NCBI GenBank assembly: GCA_025174535.1 | Contig: JALBUN010000024.1 | Location: 183,979-247,978 of the forward strand | Reading direction: 5' to 3' | Length of the DNA: 64,000 bases | Origin: Cantharellus purpuraceus | Taxonomy: Eukaryota; Basidiomycota; Agaricomycetes; Cantharellales; Hydnaceae | Shown here: piece by piece, positions 33,456 through 45,722 of the stretch | Position numbering within the stretch: the stretch's first letter is position 1 | How the letters are laid out: each line of letters begins with the position of its first letter | Position numbers and translations under genes: made by a program | The notes under the pieces: model-generated | The model's database searches: none | Seen by the model: only the letters and a program-made list of their open reading frames with translations | Told to the model about the DNA's origin: nothing

Positions 33456-33629
33456 CATGGGTACCTGGTATAGTGGCAAGGCTACTGTCTGTGTGTCAGC
33501 TAGCATGGAGCAGATACATGGCAGCATTCAAGAAAACAAGCAGTGAGCTATGCAGACCAGGTGGAAACATAATTGACATACCTGTGGCAGAGCAAGTTTA
33601 CCCGGTACAGCTGCAAATCATGCAGGCGC
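33456..33629 (+). pseudogene. copia-3 protease/integrase spacer
   Basis: Reads VPGIVARLLSVCQLAWSRYM and YPVQLQIMQA, typical of the segment between copia protease and integrase. The frame enters from LHDMSW (24239) on the left and continues after M-D as QADGTANLAF. Confidence 0.83.
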
Positions 33630-35056
33630 TGTCAGTTTGCTTAAGGAATAGATCCTATAAGCCTGCACGCAACGGTCCTAGCAAACAGACAGTGTGTAAC
33701 GCAGTTGTTCAGCACTCCAAAGATCAATCAGGTCAAGGGGTAGAGGTAGCACTTAGTAACAGGGAAGTGGAATAGTGCTCTGTGGTTGGATGAGGATGGG
33801 AGCAAAAGGTCAGTCCAGATGGCTGATCGTGCTCTGTGACTGGATGACAATGGATAGCCTGGTTGGGAGGTACACGAAAGCTGGTTTCAGGAGAAGCAAC
33901 CTCTCGGTGGCAGAGGGAAATCTGATCATTGAACCAAGGTGTTTTACCTCAGTGTAGAGATGATAGATTGTGATGTAGAGCATAGAGCGTAGACTTAGAG
34001 CGTGGACTTTGACTTTAGAGCGTTGGCTGAAAACTTGTTGATTTATTCCAAAGGCGAAAACTAGTGCCCTTTTATATACAAATCCCCAGGGCACAACAAC
34101 ACAATATGAGGAGCAAATGATGTGATATGATGCAAGAAATGCTGATCAAGCCAGCTGACGAAGCATGTGAAGTTGAACTACTAATGGGGAAATCATGGAG
34201 AAATGAAACGACAGATAGGGGTAATCTTTGTAAGAATAGGGGGTGATGAGTAATAAAAGAACCAAAAATAGAACAAGGATGAGTAAGTCGTGTATGAATG
34301 AATTAAAAGATGAAACAGGGGTGAGTCATATAAAAGAACAATAGAAACATCCACCAATACCATCTTCCCTACAGCTCCGAAGGTAAATTGACCCTGAGTC
34401 ACATGAGGACTTCAGTCAGCATCCACAACAAATACTCCTTATTGTCTTAGTGATCCGTCTCCATATGGTATCCCGTTCCAAGAGTATTCGGTCCCTTTGC
34501 CTGACACGATGTAACCTGAGTCAGATTGAAGTGGGAGGATAGGTTGGTGATGGCAACTGAAATTCTACCTCACATTTGACTCTTCTATCCGTGTTACGAT
34601 ATAGAGGCAAAATGCTGAGGAATGTATATGGTTCAACGGAATTGTGAAAGAATATAGGATCGCCAATGGCATAAGAGAGACATGGTGGGGATCTTGGATG
34701 TTGAAAGAGTTTTGGAAGTATTTTGACACGTGGAGGTGGCTTAACATGCCCATGGAGCTTGGCGTATTTTTGATAGTCCTCTGTGTCCAGAGACCAGTGT
34801 GACGTATTATTAGAAGTGATGTTGGAGAGGGGAATAGAATGGGAAGCCATGTGAATGATGATGAAAGGATCAGTGTGAATAGAAGGCTGATAATGATCGA
34901 TGGCGATGAAACACGAGTGACGATTGATGGCTAGAATTAGAGACTGAGGTGGAGAGGGAGTTGCAGCGCTATTTAAAAGTTGGTATGAAAAGACGCTGGC
35001 AGAGTTGGACTGTCAGAGTGGTTCGATATACGTCCTCGATGCGTCCTGGCTCGTCA
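33630..35056 (-). mobile_element. Element M, full copy in copia-3 (M-D, 1427 bp)
   Basis: The cleanest M insertion. GCGC precedes it (33626-33629) and follows it (35057-35060). Removing M and one GCGC restores the copia-3 frame exactly (LQIMQA to QADGTANLAF). Contains the M ORF at 34521-34850 (minus) with conserved length. Confidence 0.85.
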
Positions 35057-36381
35057 GCGCAAGCTGATGGAACCGCCAACCTGGCATTCACTGAGTGCAA
35101 TAATGCACAGCTAGTGAAGTGGCTGGATGGCAAGTGGCTAATGGCAGCTATGGAGTGTGCGGAAGTTACCTGGATGGACCTGCATAGGATGATGGGTCAT
35201 CTGAATCTGTGTGACTGTAAATGGCTTACCAAAGGAGCCGCAAAGAACACCAGGGTCACTGACACTGCAAAACCCCTCCCCCCGCATTCAGAATGCTTGG
35301 CATGCATTGAAGGAAAGCAAATGTGCTTACCATTCACCCCTGGACGGCACCATGCTGATGGGCTACTCGATCTGGTCCATATGGGCACTGTTGGTCCTAT
35401 GGAAACTCAGTCATATGATGGAAAGCGGTATGGACTCACCTTAGTTGATGACAAGTCCCGCATCTGCACTATGGAGCCGATGGCCAGCCGGGATCATGTA
35501 CTTGAGGTTTTCAAGGGCTGGAAGGCAAAGGTTGAGAACAGCTGTCAGCGAAAGATCCATGCAGTCATGTGTGACAATGCGAAGGAGTTTGTGCAGGGAA
35601 GGTTCAAAGCTTACCCTGATGAAACTGGGATCCAGCTTTACACATCAGTTCTGCACTCACCCCAGATGAATGGTGTCACAGAGTGGATGAACCAGACAAT
35701 CATAGAGGGAGCACGTGCAATGCTGTTGGAGGCAAAGCTGCCTAAGCATTATTGGACACTAGCATTCAAAACGATGGCTTACCTACAGAATAGATCACCA
35801 ACACATGCAAATGATGGCAAGACATCATATGAAATTTTCTATAGTGAAGCGCCTGACATAGGAAATCTTCAACCATTCGGATGCCAAGTTAGCGTACATG
35901 CCACAAAAGAAAAGATGCAGAAACTGGACTCACGGTCATGGAAAGGTTACATGGTGGGCTATGAGCCATGGGATGGCAGCTATCAGGTCCTGGAACCCAA
36001 GTCGGGTAAGGTCCACAGAGCGTGTGACCTAATTTTCCATGAAGCATCGTTGGGGCTGATAATCTCAGCATCAATCCCTAATGCACGGGAGCAGGCTACA
36101 AGTGGGGAATAAGACGAGTCACCAAGTCAGCCACTGGTGCCGGCTGCACAGACCAGGAGTGAAAGACTCACCATAAGAATTCCTGCACGACCACAGCCGG
36201 CAGCCATAGAAAATGAAACTACTGCAGACACGCTTGTGAGTACAGTACTGGATTACCCTGCTCATATGACACAATCAGGCCAGATACGCAAGCTGCAGGC
36301 TGGCATTGCATTTGAGTTTGCAATGTCGGTGATGGCAGGAGAGCCACTGACAGATAATGTCAAGTCAGTGAACGTACCATC
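35057..36381 (+). pseudogene. copia-3 integrase
   Basis: The frame is open from inside M to a TAA at 36110; the element part starts at QADGTANLAF. Pre-integrase zinc motif MDLHRMMGHLN...CLACIEGK, then core residues LVHMGTVGPM (Asp changed to His-Met context), VMCDNAKEF, and MNGVTEWMNQTIIEG with the catalytic Glu. The C-terminal GYEPWDGSYQVLEPKSG domain is copia-like. After 36112 a linker continues to 36381, where a truncated gypsy LTR interrupts. Confidence 0.87.
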
Positions 36382-36605
36382 TGTTATGACTATATTCATT
36401 AATGCCCAGATCCCCATCCGATCCACTCAGATCCCCATGCACATGAAATCTATACTCCATTTGGAAACCACCACGTCTCCATCTGCCGGTCCAATTGTCA
36501 CCACCGATTCCGCCCATCCGTCTCTGGTTCCAATTGATGCATCAGCATCACCATAGGAACCCAGACATCCATCCCCATCGGACTTGGACATACTCATGTA
36601 AGGCC
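36382..36605 (+). repeat. Truncated gypsy LTR in copia-3
   Basis: First ~224 bp of the gypsy LTR family (TGTTATGACTATATTC). It stops at gtaaggcca, where copia reverse transcriptase resumes without its N-terminal third. A deletion therefore removed both LTR and copia sequence. Confidence 0.83.
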
Positions 36606-37822
36606 ATACCACCCACTTCACAAGACCATCTACATGAAGCCCCCACCAGGTTTTGAACACCCAATGGACCAAACACTGGTATGGCAGCTGTTGAAGCCAC
36701 TGTATGGAATGGTTCAGGGAGGGCACTATTGGGAGGAGGAGAAGTCAGAATTTATGGTGAAGATTGGCTGGAAGAAACTCACTTCAGACCCGAGTGCGTT
36801 CTGAAAGACGTGGGAGGATGGCTCATCTGCTGTTGCAGTCTTCTGGGTTGACGATGCAACTTGCACAGGACCCGAGGACAAGCTCCTAGAGCTCGAATGT
36901 CAGTTCTCTGAGAGGTATGGCATATCAAGCAAGGGGGAGCTTACCTGGATGCTGGGGATCGCTTTCAAACACGATCATGTGAGCCGAACAATAGTGCTGT
37001 TGCAGATGTCATTTGTCAATGGTCTGCTGTGCAGGTTCTCACTTGAAGATGCCATGCCAATTGCAACGCTGTTTGCCCCAGGAATGTACCTGACAGCCAA
37101 GATGAGTCCACAAAGTGATGCTGAATGTGAGGAAATGCCATGCATACCTTACAGGGAGCTGGTAGGAGCACTGCTATACATCATGGTAGCAACTCAACCA
37201 GACATTGCATTTGCACTCAGTGTGCTATGCAAGTATATGGTGAACCCAGGGCAGGCGCACTGGCAGGCAGCTAAATGAGTGTTACGTTACCTGAAAGGGA
37301 CAAAGGACGTACCTTTGAGGGTAGGAGGCAACCTCATGCTCCATGCATACTCAGACGCTGACTATGCCGGTGATCGAGACAATAGAAAGTCAACAGGTGC
37401 CTATGCATTCATGATCGGCACTGGTGCAATTTCATGGTCAGCAAAGAAACAGAAGGTTACAGCACTCTCTACCTTAGAAGCAGAGTACATGGCTATGTTG
37501 CAGGCAGCAAGGGAGGCAACGTGGATCCTTTGATTCCTAAAGGAACTGGGTGTGAACATACAATTCATCAGAATTTTCACAGACAATCAGGGAGCAATAT
37601 CACTCACCGAGAACCTGGTATTCCATAACCGCTCAAAGCACATAGACGTTCAACACCACTATGTTCATGAGAAGGTTGCTACGGGCGAACTTCAAATTGA
37701 GTACATACCGACAAAGGATATGGTGGCGGATGCACTTACAAAAGGATTACTGCTTGCATCGCATGGCACGCACTGCACCAAACTTGGTCTAGACATATAT
37801 GGTAAAGAGCGAGAGGGAGTGT
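36606..37822 (+). pseudogene. copia-3 reverse transcriptase (C-terminal) and RNase H
   Basis: Reads HKTIYMKPPPGFEHP, WQLLKPLYGMVQGG and FWVDDATCTG (YVDD-box equivalent). RNase H follows with YSDADYAGDRDNRKSTGAY, STLEAEYMAM and FTDNQGAISL. TGA at 36784, 37276 and 37531 replace Arg (for example AAK(R)VLRYLKG). It ends just inside the 3' LTR. Confidence 0.88.
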
Positions 37823-37961
37823 AGAAGCGCTAGTACGCTCTCTGCCATACATAGAGCGCGCTTAGTATTAGTCAGGTCATGTTTAGTTGCCCAAGGGCCA
37901 CATACAAATAATAATATATACAGTTTTCACTCCGACTACCACTACAATGAGTTGCTCAACA
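37820..37961 (+). repeat. 3' LTR of copia-3 (142 bp)
   Basis: TGTAGAAGCGCTAG...CTCAACA after the purine tract agagcgagaggga. Followed by ATTTG, pairing with ATCTG beyond the 5' LTR at 25483. Confidence 0.88.
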
Positions 37962-38055
37962 ATTTGTTCATTGTACCTCAGTCCAGTTGGGTTGCCAGTG
38001 TTTATGCTAAATGCATTTCCCTGCAAATGCAAGGCCACGTCGTCGCAAAATCTTT

Positions 38056-38256
38056 TCAGACCTTCCTCAAATCACAGTTGCCGCAAGGGCCCTGCACTCC
38101 CATAAACTCCATTGTCAGCTTGATGGTGATAGGGTACACATAGAGCTCATTAGTAAATACAGACTGGTAGATGTAAGGTATCCATTCATATCCACCGTTG
38201 GGGAACGTTCTTGACACCATAAGCAGATCATCAAGAAATTCATGTGGTTGAGGCAA
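38056..38256 (-). CDS. Conserved unknown exon, copy 2
   Basis: Counterpart of 10490-10665 with a one-codon in-frame deletion; see that entry for the evidence. Confidence 0.45.
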   Translation of the reverse strand: MPQPHEFLDDLLMVSRTFPNGGYEWIPYIYQSVFTNELYVYPITIKLTMEFMGVQGPCGNCDLRKV

Positions 38257-38671
38257 CGACTCGGATGCGACACAAGATATCCTAGACCAACATCACGAAA
38301 ATCGAGAGTGAAAATAAGAATGATATTCCACTTGACGGCTCGTATCACTCCAAGTCGCACCCCTGATAAAACACAAAGGAGAGAGAATGTTCCATGCCAC
38401 CGGGCAGCACGGAAGAGGTAGTTGGTACACAAGGGATCATACATTTTCTTTGGCAGGATGTTTTACTTGTGTCGTGTCCAAGCCGGTCAATGTCACAAGG
38501 AATGATGCGCTCTGAGTATGGACGGTATAGGCCGCAGAGCAGTTTGTGTAAGCGCATGTGCTTCTTACCTATCCGTATCTAAGACCGCAGTTGACTGGCT
38601 CAAATGTGGGCGTTGTCTACAATCTAAACACCATAACAGCTCGATATATCATTGCGTCAATCAATCCCATG

Positions 38672-38923
38672 CTACAAGCTGAATTCTGGCGCACAACGCG
38701 CAGGGGTACAAATGTATTGTAACATTGGAAATTGGCTCGCATCATCAGATTGCAATGTTCCTCGGCCTAGGAGGTCACGGCAGCAACTGCCGATTGCAAT
38801 GGAGTCAACATCCCCACATTCGTTCAATACCCCCATCGATCTGCCAATTCCTCCGCTGACGTTGTTTAAAAGTGTCCCGACGGCGCTTTCAAACATCTTC
38901 AACTGAGCGGCTGTGCTCTGCAT
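38672..38923 (-). CDS. Conserved short frame downstream of the zinc-finger exon, copy 2
   Basis: Counterpart of 11074-11325 with the same 83-codon length. Confidence 0.4.
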   Translation of the reverse strand: MQSTAAQLKMFESAVGTLLNNVSGGIGRSMGVLNECGDVDSIAIGSCCRDLLGRGTLQSDDASQFPMLQYICTPARCAPEFSL

Positions 38924-40256
38924 GCTGACGATCCCCTAGTCGACGGAGCTTCCTCACAGTCTGGTTCCACCCAGTCATCGTTACGGCCTCTTTCAACAGC
39001 TGTGAAATCTCTTCCATGGAGTGCGACCGCTGACAGTTATGTCTCAGGTGGCGGTGGAGATGCTCCTTCCTCGTGAAGGTAAGCAGGTGCATCCCATGAT
39101 CCGCGCAGCCGAGAGGACAAGTGATTTTGTGACGTTCAAGCAATTCTTGGCATTGCGACGATTTCACAATCGTGGCGTCCTGCATCGATAGTTTTCCCCG
39201 TTGGACTGCCTCCAGTTCAGTGAGACCATGTGCGACCCAGTGACGGTCAAAGTTGCGCGACATGACACGCCCACAGACCTTGCCGCCTGCACTGACAAAG
39301 TCACATTTACGTGACTTGCGACGCCATGGACGATTTTGAGCCGCGGTTGCCGATGATCCATCCTGCGATGGTCCTGCTGCGGTTATGCCTGGCGAAGAGG
39401 TGTGTGCTGATGGTCCTGGGGTCGTCGTGGCTGATGATGGTCCCGGAGGTGCTGTAGCCGGTGGTAGTCCTATCGTAGGTCCATCCTGTACTGAAGCGGC
39501 CAGTGACGATGCAGCTGGGATTCCACCCTCCAGCATGTATCTATTATTCGCCGGCTGTAGGGAGGTCGTGGCGTTCCACACCGTCCCCTGGTTGTGAATA
39601 TTAATGTGTGTGTTGATGGTGGAACTGTATGCTGCATCGGCACTATTCTCCGCAAGTTCCTCAAGTCAATGTTACGCACCTCCCTTGTCCACCATCCCAA
39701 ATATACTGTGCGGGCTGTGTGTGCCCATATGCCATGCACTGAAACAAGCCTGGAGGAGCACTTGGCACGATGCCCGTTGTCTGGTATGGCCATGGGGCGG
39801 TCGCATCTTGCAGATGACCCGTCGCTGGGTATGTCCACAGAGATGCTGCATCTGAGGAATTAGACGTTACAGGGTATGCAACATTTCCCAGCCCCAGAGC
39901 GGCCGTTTCCCCCATCATCTCATTTGCCATTCCGGGCTGGCTCGCCCATCGCTCTCCCAGGCCCATCGGTGCATTGAACCCCATAGGACTCGCCCCGTCC
40001 GATGACTCCTGAGTGGGGAGTGTAGCCCTGATATGCACTAATATCAGATCCTACTCTATGCTCACGTACAACATTAAACACTGACGCTTGGTGAGTGCCA
40101 AATGGGCTCAACATGAACGAGTTGAGCTCCTCCTATACAATTTTTTTTAAGTGGTATATTCCCAGACATAGTTCAAACACTCACTGTGCTTTGTATCTGG
40201 TTGTCGTCTGGGAAATAGCATTCTTCTGTGGCCAGTGCAGTGTTGGAGGCTGCCAT
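38889..40256 (-). CDS. C2H2-like zinc-finger protein, copy 2
   Basis: Counterpart of 11291-12659. Exon 1 (40256-40185) and its gtgagt donor are identical to copy 1. The last exon is 230 codons in both. A GTGAGT in the middle region of copy 1 (12390-12395) is GCGAGT here, so it is probably not an obligatory donor. A 1-bp deletion near 40076 lies in the proposed first intron. The overall retention of the long frames suggests one or both copies may still be functional. Confidence 0.55.
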
Positions 40257-40317
40257 GTCGTTCTGAGACTTGGTCAGAGGATTGCGATGGGGGAAAGGTC
40301 TTGGGGGACCCTACCTT

Positions 40318-40327
40318 TTATATATAC
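40318..40327 (-). promoter_or_regulatory. TATA box of the zinc-finger gene, copy 2
   Basis: gtatatataa on the minus strand, 62-71 bp upstream of the proposed ATG at 40256. Confidence 0.55.
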
Positions 40328-41411
40328 GCAGCCACGCTTCGCGGTCGGTTCACAGGCTGTGCTATTCTTTCCAGACGCGATGTAGACCAACCGCCTTATG
40401 GCTCATTGTGCTTATTCAGTTTACGGCGTGGCGAATGCGTTGAAACCTTTAATTCACAGAATTGCCTAATTGAGACCAGATGACTCACTTGATTGGAGCT
40501 TCGTTATGACGTCAAGCGGCGGAAATTGAGTCTTGCGAGTGCATCTATCTGCATACGTGTCTAAAAAAGGGAGATCCTAGATCCTGCCCTGCGATGCGTG
40601 GTATGACCCAATATGGCAGCCTATGCTAACAATGGAGACCGCATAATACTACTTCACTCAAGATTATGATCACAGATTATGATATTGGTCTGTGATGTGG
40701 AAGACGCATCACATCCTTAAAGGCAAGAAGTGAGGTCAGCTACTAAGATGCTGCTTTCACAGATTCTCCCATGGGTATCCTTGTGAAATGAAAACCCGAT
40801 CATCCAGGCCTTTTCCTCGTTTTACCCCATTGGCACAGGGGACCTTGGCTGTTGAACAGCCCAGTTAGACGATCGAGAGCAGTGCCATGGGGTTTTCACC
40901 TCAGTTTGCTTCTCACATTAATTGGGAATGGGCACATTGTCCTGTCATTATCACATTTAATGTTCACACCCTGCTGGCTGTAGACTGCACGCTGTCATGG
41001 AGAGGAAGGTTGAGATGGCGCTTGCGTTTTCCTCACAAAATATGCACACTGTATACTACCATCCATGGCGGAGCGATGTACTGTCATCCCCTGAAAATGT
41101 ATCGCCGACAATTGTCAGGATCATGATAGTCATGCTCATAGGTATGAGGCGCGCCTTGGCAAAACAGCTGCGTGAAATTTTTGGGAAAGCTTAGTGGGCG
41201 ATAATATTGGGCGTGATTGTTATCATCAGGGGAAGGGACGAGGAAAGCATATGCCTTTGATACCTTTAGTTGAAAGCGTCTCAACCTAAACGTTGTAATA
41301 GCTGAGTGGCGTACGTTGAGCTTCATGCGTTTACGCAGGCCTGACGCGAAGGTATTGGCAAGATTGGGCCCTAGAAAGGATCATGGGAGTCACGCAAGCC
41401 CATCCATGCAA

Positions 41412-41681
41412 TTAGTGATAAATCACGCAAATATGCACCTTCTGATCTTGAATCATTAAAGGTTGCCCATCTCTTGATCCTTCAAGATCACTCACAACCT
41501 GAGCTCCAGCTTGAAGCGTAGACTGAAGTTTCTTGAGTTGTTGATTTGAACCCACTTGCCACTCATGTATTTTAAGCGTCAATAGGGAGTTGTGTGCTCC
41601 ACACCCCACAAATCCGTGTGTCGCATGGGTCTGTAGCAGCGGAGAAGCCCCTACAGAGCCTTCCGTGTCAGCCCCACACAT
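41412..41681 (-). CDS. Conserved unknown exon, copy 2
   Basis: Counterpart of 13803-14087, 5 codons shorter by an exact in-frame deletion. Confidence 0.5.
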   Translation of the reverse strand: MCGADTEGSVGASPLLQTHATHGFVGCGAHNSLLTLKIHEWQVGSNQQLKKLQSTLQAGAQVVSDLEGSRDGQPLMIQDQKVHICVIYH

Positions 41682-41854
41682 CCTGTTTGTATTGACACAA
41701 TGATGAGGTTGCCAGGTATGTCTTCGTGCTCTTCGTGCCAGTGCGAGTGTTGAGTGAATCCGTACTATTGATAGCTTTTGACAACGAGTAGTAAGAGCGA
41801 CTCTTTTGTGAACGAGACTACAAAAGGTATGCTGCTGTTATGATTTATCTCACT

Positions 41855-42371
41855 TCATCTAGAAGATATCAGAATCGGCAGCTCTGGATCAGGTTGGTCG
41901 TCCAACGCATAAGATACAGGGACTATCCGCAGGGTGGATGGAGGTATGTGAGGTGGAGGAGGGTCCGGAGGAGGAAGAGGCGGGGGAAGTAGAGTGAAGG
42001 GAGAGAGGCCGAGTCCTAGAGAGTGTGGGAGGCGTGACAGAGGAAGGCGGGGGGGGGTAAGATAGGGTAGGAGATGCGCCATTTGAGACAGAGGATGCAG
42101 GTGGCATAGGAAACAAGTGATGTCATCCATGAGACGTTTGTAGTTGACGTGTACGATCCAGTTGTTGTTGTTGGTAGAGCACTTTATCGCGGAATTCGGC
42201 GTCAGGGTCTTGTGGTTGCATGATTATTCTAACCCATGCACTGACTGGGCCGATGTACAGGGTTGGAATCTGCGTGCTGTGTGACCCACACCTATCGAAG
42301 ATTACAAAACATCCCACATCAACCAGACGTCTGCTCGATCCCCAGATCGCTCCTTTTTCCGCATGGATCAT
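41855..42371 (-). CDS. Conserved unknown exon related to 9983-10360, copy 2
   Basis: Counterpart of 14251-14718. Here the frame with CFVIFDRCGSHSTQIP ends at 42123 and a second frame (MDDITCFLCHLHPLSQMAHL) covers the rest, consistent with an intron or frameshift between them. Confidence 0.4.
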
Positions 42372-42473
42372 TCACTAGCTCCAAATGTGAGAGTCAGATG
42401 GGGTGATAGGAAAGAAATGAAGATATAATAGGCGGGGGGGCAGGCAGGCAGGGACAAGAAGGGCTCGGACAAG

Positions 42474-42520
42474 CGTAGATAGGGAGATAGGTAGATAAGC
42501 AGATAGTCAGGCAGAGCACG
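42474..42520 (+). repeat. GATA-type microsatellite, copy 2
   Basis: Imperfect (GATA/GGTA) run, counterpart of 14872-14925. Confidence 0.6.
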
Positions 42521-44579
42521 AGGGATCAGTAGTTTGATATGCAGTAGTTAAACCGTTGAGCCTTGGCAGTTCACTGGGAGGACAGGACAATCAAAACAAT
42601 AAGCTTAACAAGCTAGCTAGTAAAAGTATAGCATAGTCTGGGCAGCAGATAGGAGTAGGGTGCAGGGATAGAAGCTGGCTTATGGTGAATTCGTGGCTAG
42701 GTGAAGAATCAAGCCGGAGTTGCGGCTATATGTGCTGAGTTTGCGGGGTACAGCGGGGTCTGTATCTGAGAAACCGAGGGAAAGGGGGGGGGGGGGATGA
42801 CGTAAACGGGGTTATGGAAGGCGTAGAATTGTGCGTGAGTATCGCTTTTACAGTTTTTGCGCCCGATGCGTGCGGGTGTTTTAGGGGTGGGGAATTCAGA
42901 GAGAAGCAAAGGGATGAGAAGTAAAAGGACGGAAGGGGACTGGAAAAAAAAGGTCTAGATACTACTACTGCCAATTCGGGGAGCAGAGAATCGAAGGGGG
43001 GGTAAGTAGATCTTTACGAGAGGAAGCACCTGAAGCGACAAGGCTTAAAGCGGAGAAGAAGAAGACCGAAGACCATCGTCGAAGTCAAGGCCAAGCGCAG
43101 CGATGCGAAAAGGAAGCTCACGAAATCCCTGGGCCTGGGTGCTTCCCGCCACCCCCCATCCCCGGAATCTGGCCACTGACCGGTACGCATAGTAACCGCT
43201 CTCACACATGCCGGCGTGTACCGTGTTCCACGCTGGGACGGACATATTGAGTTGTCATTTACGCGCGTGTGGCTGGAAGTTTGTGAGGAGAAAGAGGGCG
43301 AGAAGAGAAGAGAAGGCTGCCCCGGGAGCTAAGAGGTGGACTTCGAAAGATGGCGGGACACTGCGGTGCAACTCCTGCCAGGGGGGCATCCATTAACTGC
43401 GACCTGCAAATCCGCGAGTGCGTGCGCCCTCCCGGACGACGATAACAACGAGAGGGGAAACAATACTAGACGGACACACAGATCACCTATCCGCACCCGC
43501 ACTCCCAGGGGCCATGCCTTTTGCACATGCACGTGCGTTCATTCAAATTCATCGCTCCCTCCCCCTCTCTACACGCGTCACATGGGATCACCACGCATTA
43601 TATCCACCCGCGAAGCACGCTGCCACCACCCCAGTGTGGGCCGCACACCCCCTTCGGGGGGGACTGCCGGTGATTTACTGGAATGGGGTTTGTTGCCGGA
43701 TACTTGGCATGCCCCACCGTTGCGCCGTGCTTCCCGTGGTGCGTACTACTATGAACCCGAGTTGTGTATCTATTATACTGGAAAAGCAAAGACTGGGAGT
43801 CAAGCCGAGTGAGATATATGTATTCCTTTCTGAGAATATGAAGCAGAGGAAGCAGTCATGATGCTTCCCTTTTTGATCCCCGTGTTTCTGTACCGTGTTC
43901 TCTAACGGCATTTCCTGCGACAAGGGTTGCCAAGGGGGTGTGGTCAAAAAAAATCACCAGAGTGCGCGGTAGCACGCGTGTGTGATGCCGAGAGAGAAAG
44001 AGGTATTCCGCTGTCTAGTGGTGTAGGCAGCCCCCATTATAGCGGCAAGTGCCGGGACACGGCGAGAGCTCATATCAATTGGCGCGCCCCCGTGGGTACA
44101 CTGTGTGGGGCAGTGCGCATTTGGGGATAAGCATCGTAAGCACGATTTTGTCACGAAAGATGAATGGTGAGGCGGGTGCCTGCGCTCGCCAGTGGCTCGG
44201 CCGGGCACAAACCATGTGCACGGGTATATAAGAAGGTATCTGGCCGGTGATGCTTGATGATGATATTGCATGCATTGGGCATTCCGTTCTCCGTTTTGGT
44301 GCCTGTGCCTCTATAACAGAAATTGGCCGTGTGAGCATATTTGTAATATGGCATTGAGAGCAGCCAGCCAATCACGTGTGCATGCCGTCAAATTCCAGTT
44401 CGAGATAACATGTATCTCCCCCGCCATTAGGTGGTGGTGCAGATGTCTCGCCCATGCAAAACAGCAGCCAGAAACACAGCCTGCAAGGTCAAACACCGAA
44501 ATGCCCACCACCTAACACCTGCCATCACAACCCCCTCCCCCCCTTTACAGTATATAAATCACTCTAATTAACCTTCCGC

Positions 44580-45130
44580 CTGAAATGACGCGTGGGAAAG
44601 GGAGAAGGGAAAGGGGCATACAGGAGGCCCAAAGGAGCTAGGGATGAGGAGAGTGATTGGATAAGGAGGTGAGGAGATAGGGAATAGTGTATAGGAGTTG
44701 AGGGTGAGATTGTGGACGTTTCACTTTTCTATTTCATTTTCTATTCACCCCCCCCATGGACACTATAGTTTGAGCCCCCCCCCCCCCAATTTTGAAAATT
44801 TCTGCCATCTATTTTCCCTTCATCCCCATGACTCAGACTTTTACTATGGACTCCTAACATGCATACAATGTATAAAATGAGACAAGGTAGCTATGAAACT
44901 GACTAGATCTTTTTGTCTCCAAGTTTGTTCTGATAACTTGCATTTTCGGAAGTGATTATGCTGTTCTCTTCATAACTCTTCAAAACCTTCATCAATTCTC
45001 ATAAACTCAATCACATCTGCTTCTGCTTATTTATATCTACCCATCAAACCCACCGGCAAGGCTATATGACACATATAGGCTTTTAGGAACATGCATATAC
45101 TCTCCCCTATCAGAAGTGTTGGCCCCTACC
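44580..45130 (+). repeat. LTR-like block, copy 2
   Basis: Counterpart of 17050-17600; the poly-C run near 44778 is longer than in copy 1. Confidence 0.45.
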
Positions 45131-45572
45131 AGTTCCCCTGCATTCCAACCAACATCTACTTGACTTTGGGAATCACAAGGCATCCCACTTGAGTTCATAA
45201 CACAACACAGACATGTACATGCCTTACTGTAACACACCATCACCAATGTGTGCTCATCCATTGCAAGGAGAGCTCATCTTCAAGATTTCTATCTCATGGT
45301 GACTCTATTCATGGCCAGATGACCACACATGCTATTATCAATCCTGCAAGTGGGCCCTCCCACAGGGCGCAACACCTGATCATTCTCATCATGGATATAT
45401 ATTATCCTGAACACACCTATGCCACTGACACGTCCTGTCAAACATGCCCGGTACCTTTCAGATCCAGGATAATAATACATTCATCACTACATAGCAAGCA
45501 CACCGTTGACCCGGCTATGGCCAAATCCCTTAAGTCCCAGTGTTGAGGGGGTATCCAGCAGCTGTGCACCAC

Positions 45573-45722
45573 TCATTCACCGATGACCCAGTCATGATTC
45601 TCAGTTATAGACAAGAGGTATGTGGGGGTGTTGTTTGTCACCTCCTGATCAACTGGATCATAAACATGAAGCCAGAAAGAGTCCAATAAATGGATGCAAA
45701 TTCCATCCAACAATTGGAGTTG
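45573..45722 (-). pseudogene. NACHT-WD40 gene copy 2, C-terminal tail
   Basis: Minus strand QLQLLDGICIHLLDSFWLHV...HDWVIGE to the stop at 45573. It is separated from the WD repeats (52503 onward) by gypsy-E. With the duplication AGTTG removed the two parts join in frame at SRQLQLLDG. Confidence 0.75.

Larger units (their letters stand above)
37962..45722. repeat. Host segment, copy 2 of the ~7.7 kb duplication
   Basis: Direct counterpart of 10361-18195 (offset about 27.6 kb, drifting by small indels). Retains CpG, the same gene fragments and the same LTR-like block (about 44580-45130). The region 42521-44350 again shows no supported gene. Confidence 0.92.

Noticed and set aside
34949..35056. 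M sequence read as the N-terminus of a 387-codon protein (MERELQRYLKVG...)
   Set aside because: It is an accidental fusion of M's end with the copia-3 integrase frame; removing M and one GCGC restores the true upstream frame.
33625..35061. 5-bp duplication for M-D
   Set aside because: Only GCGC matches on both sides (GGCGC against GCGCA); 4 bp also agrees with the other two M sites and with frame restoration.
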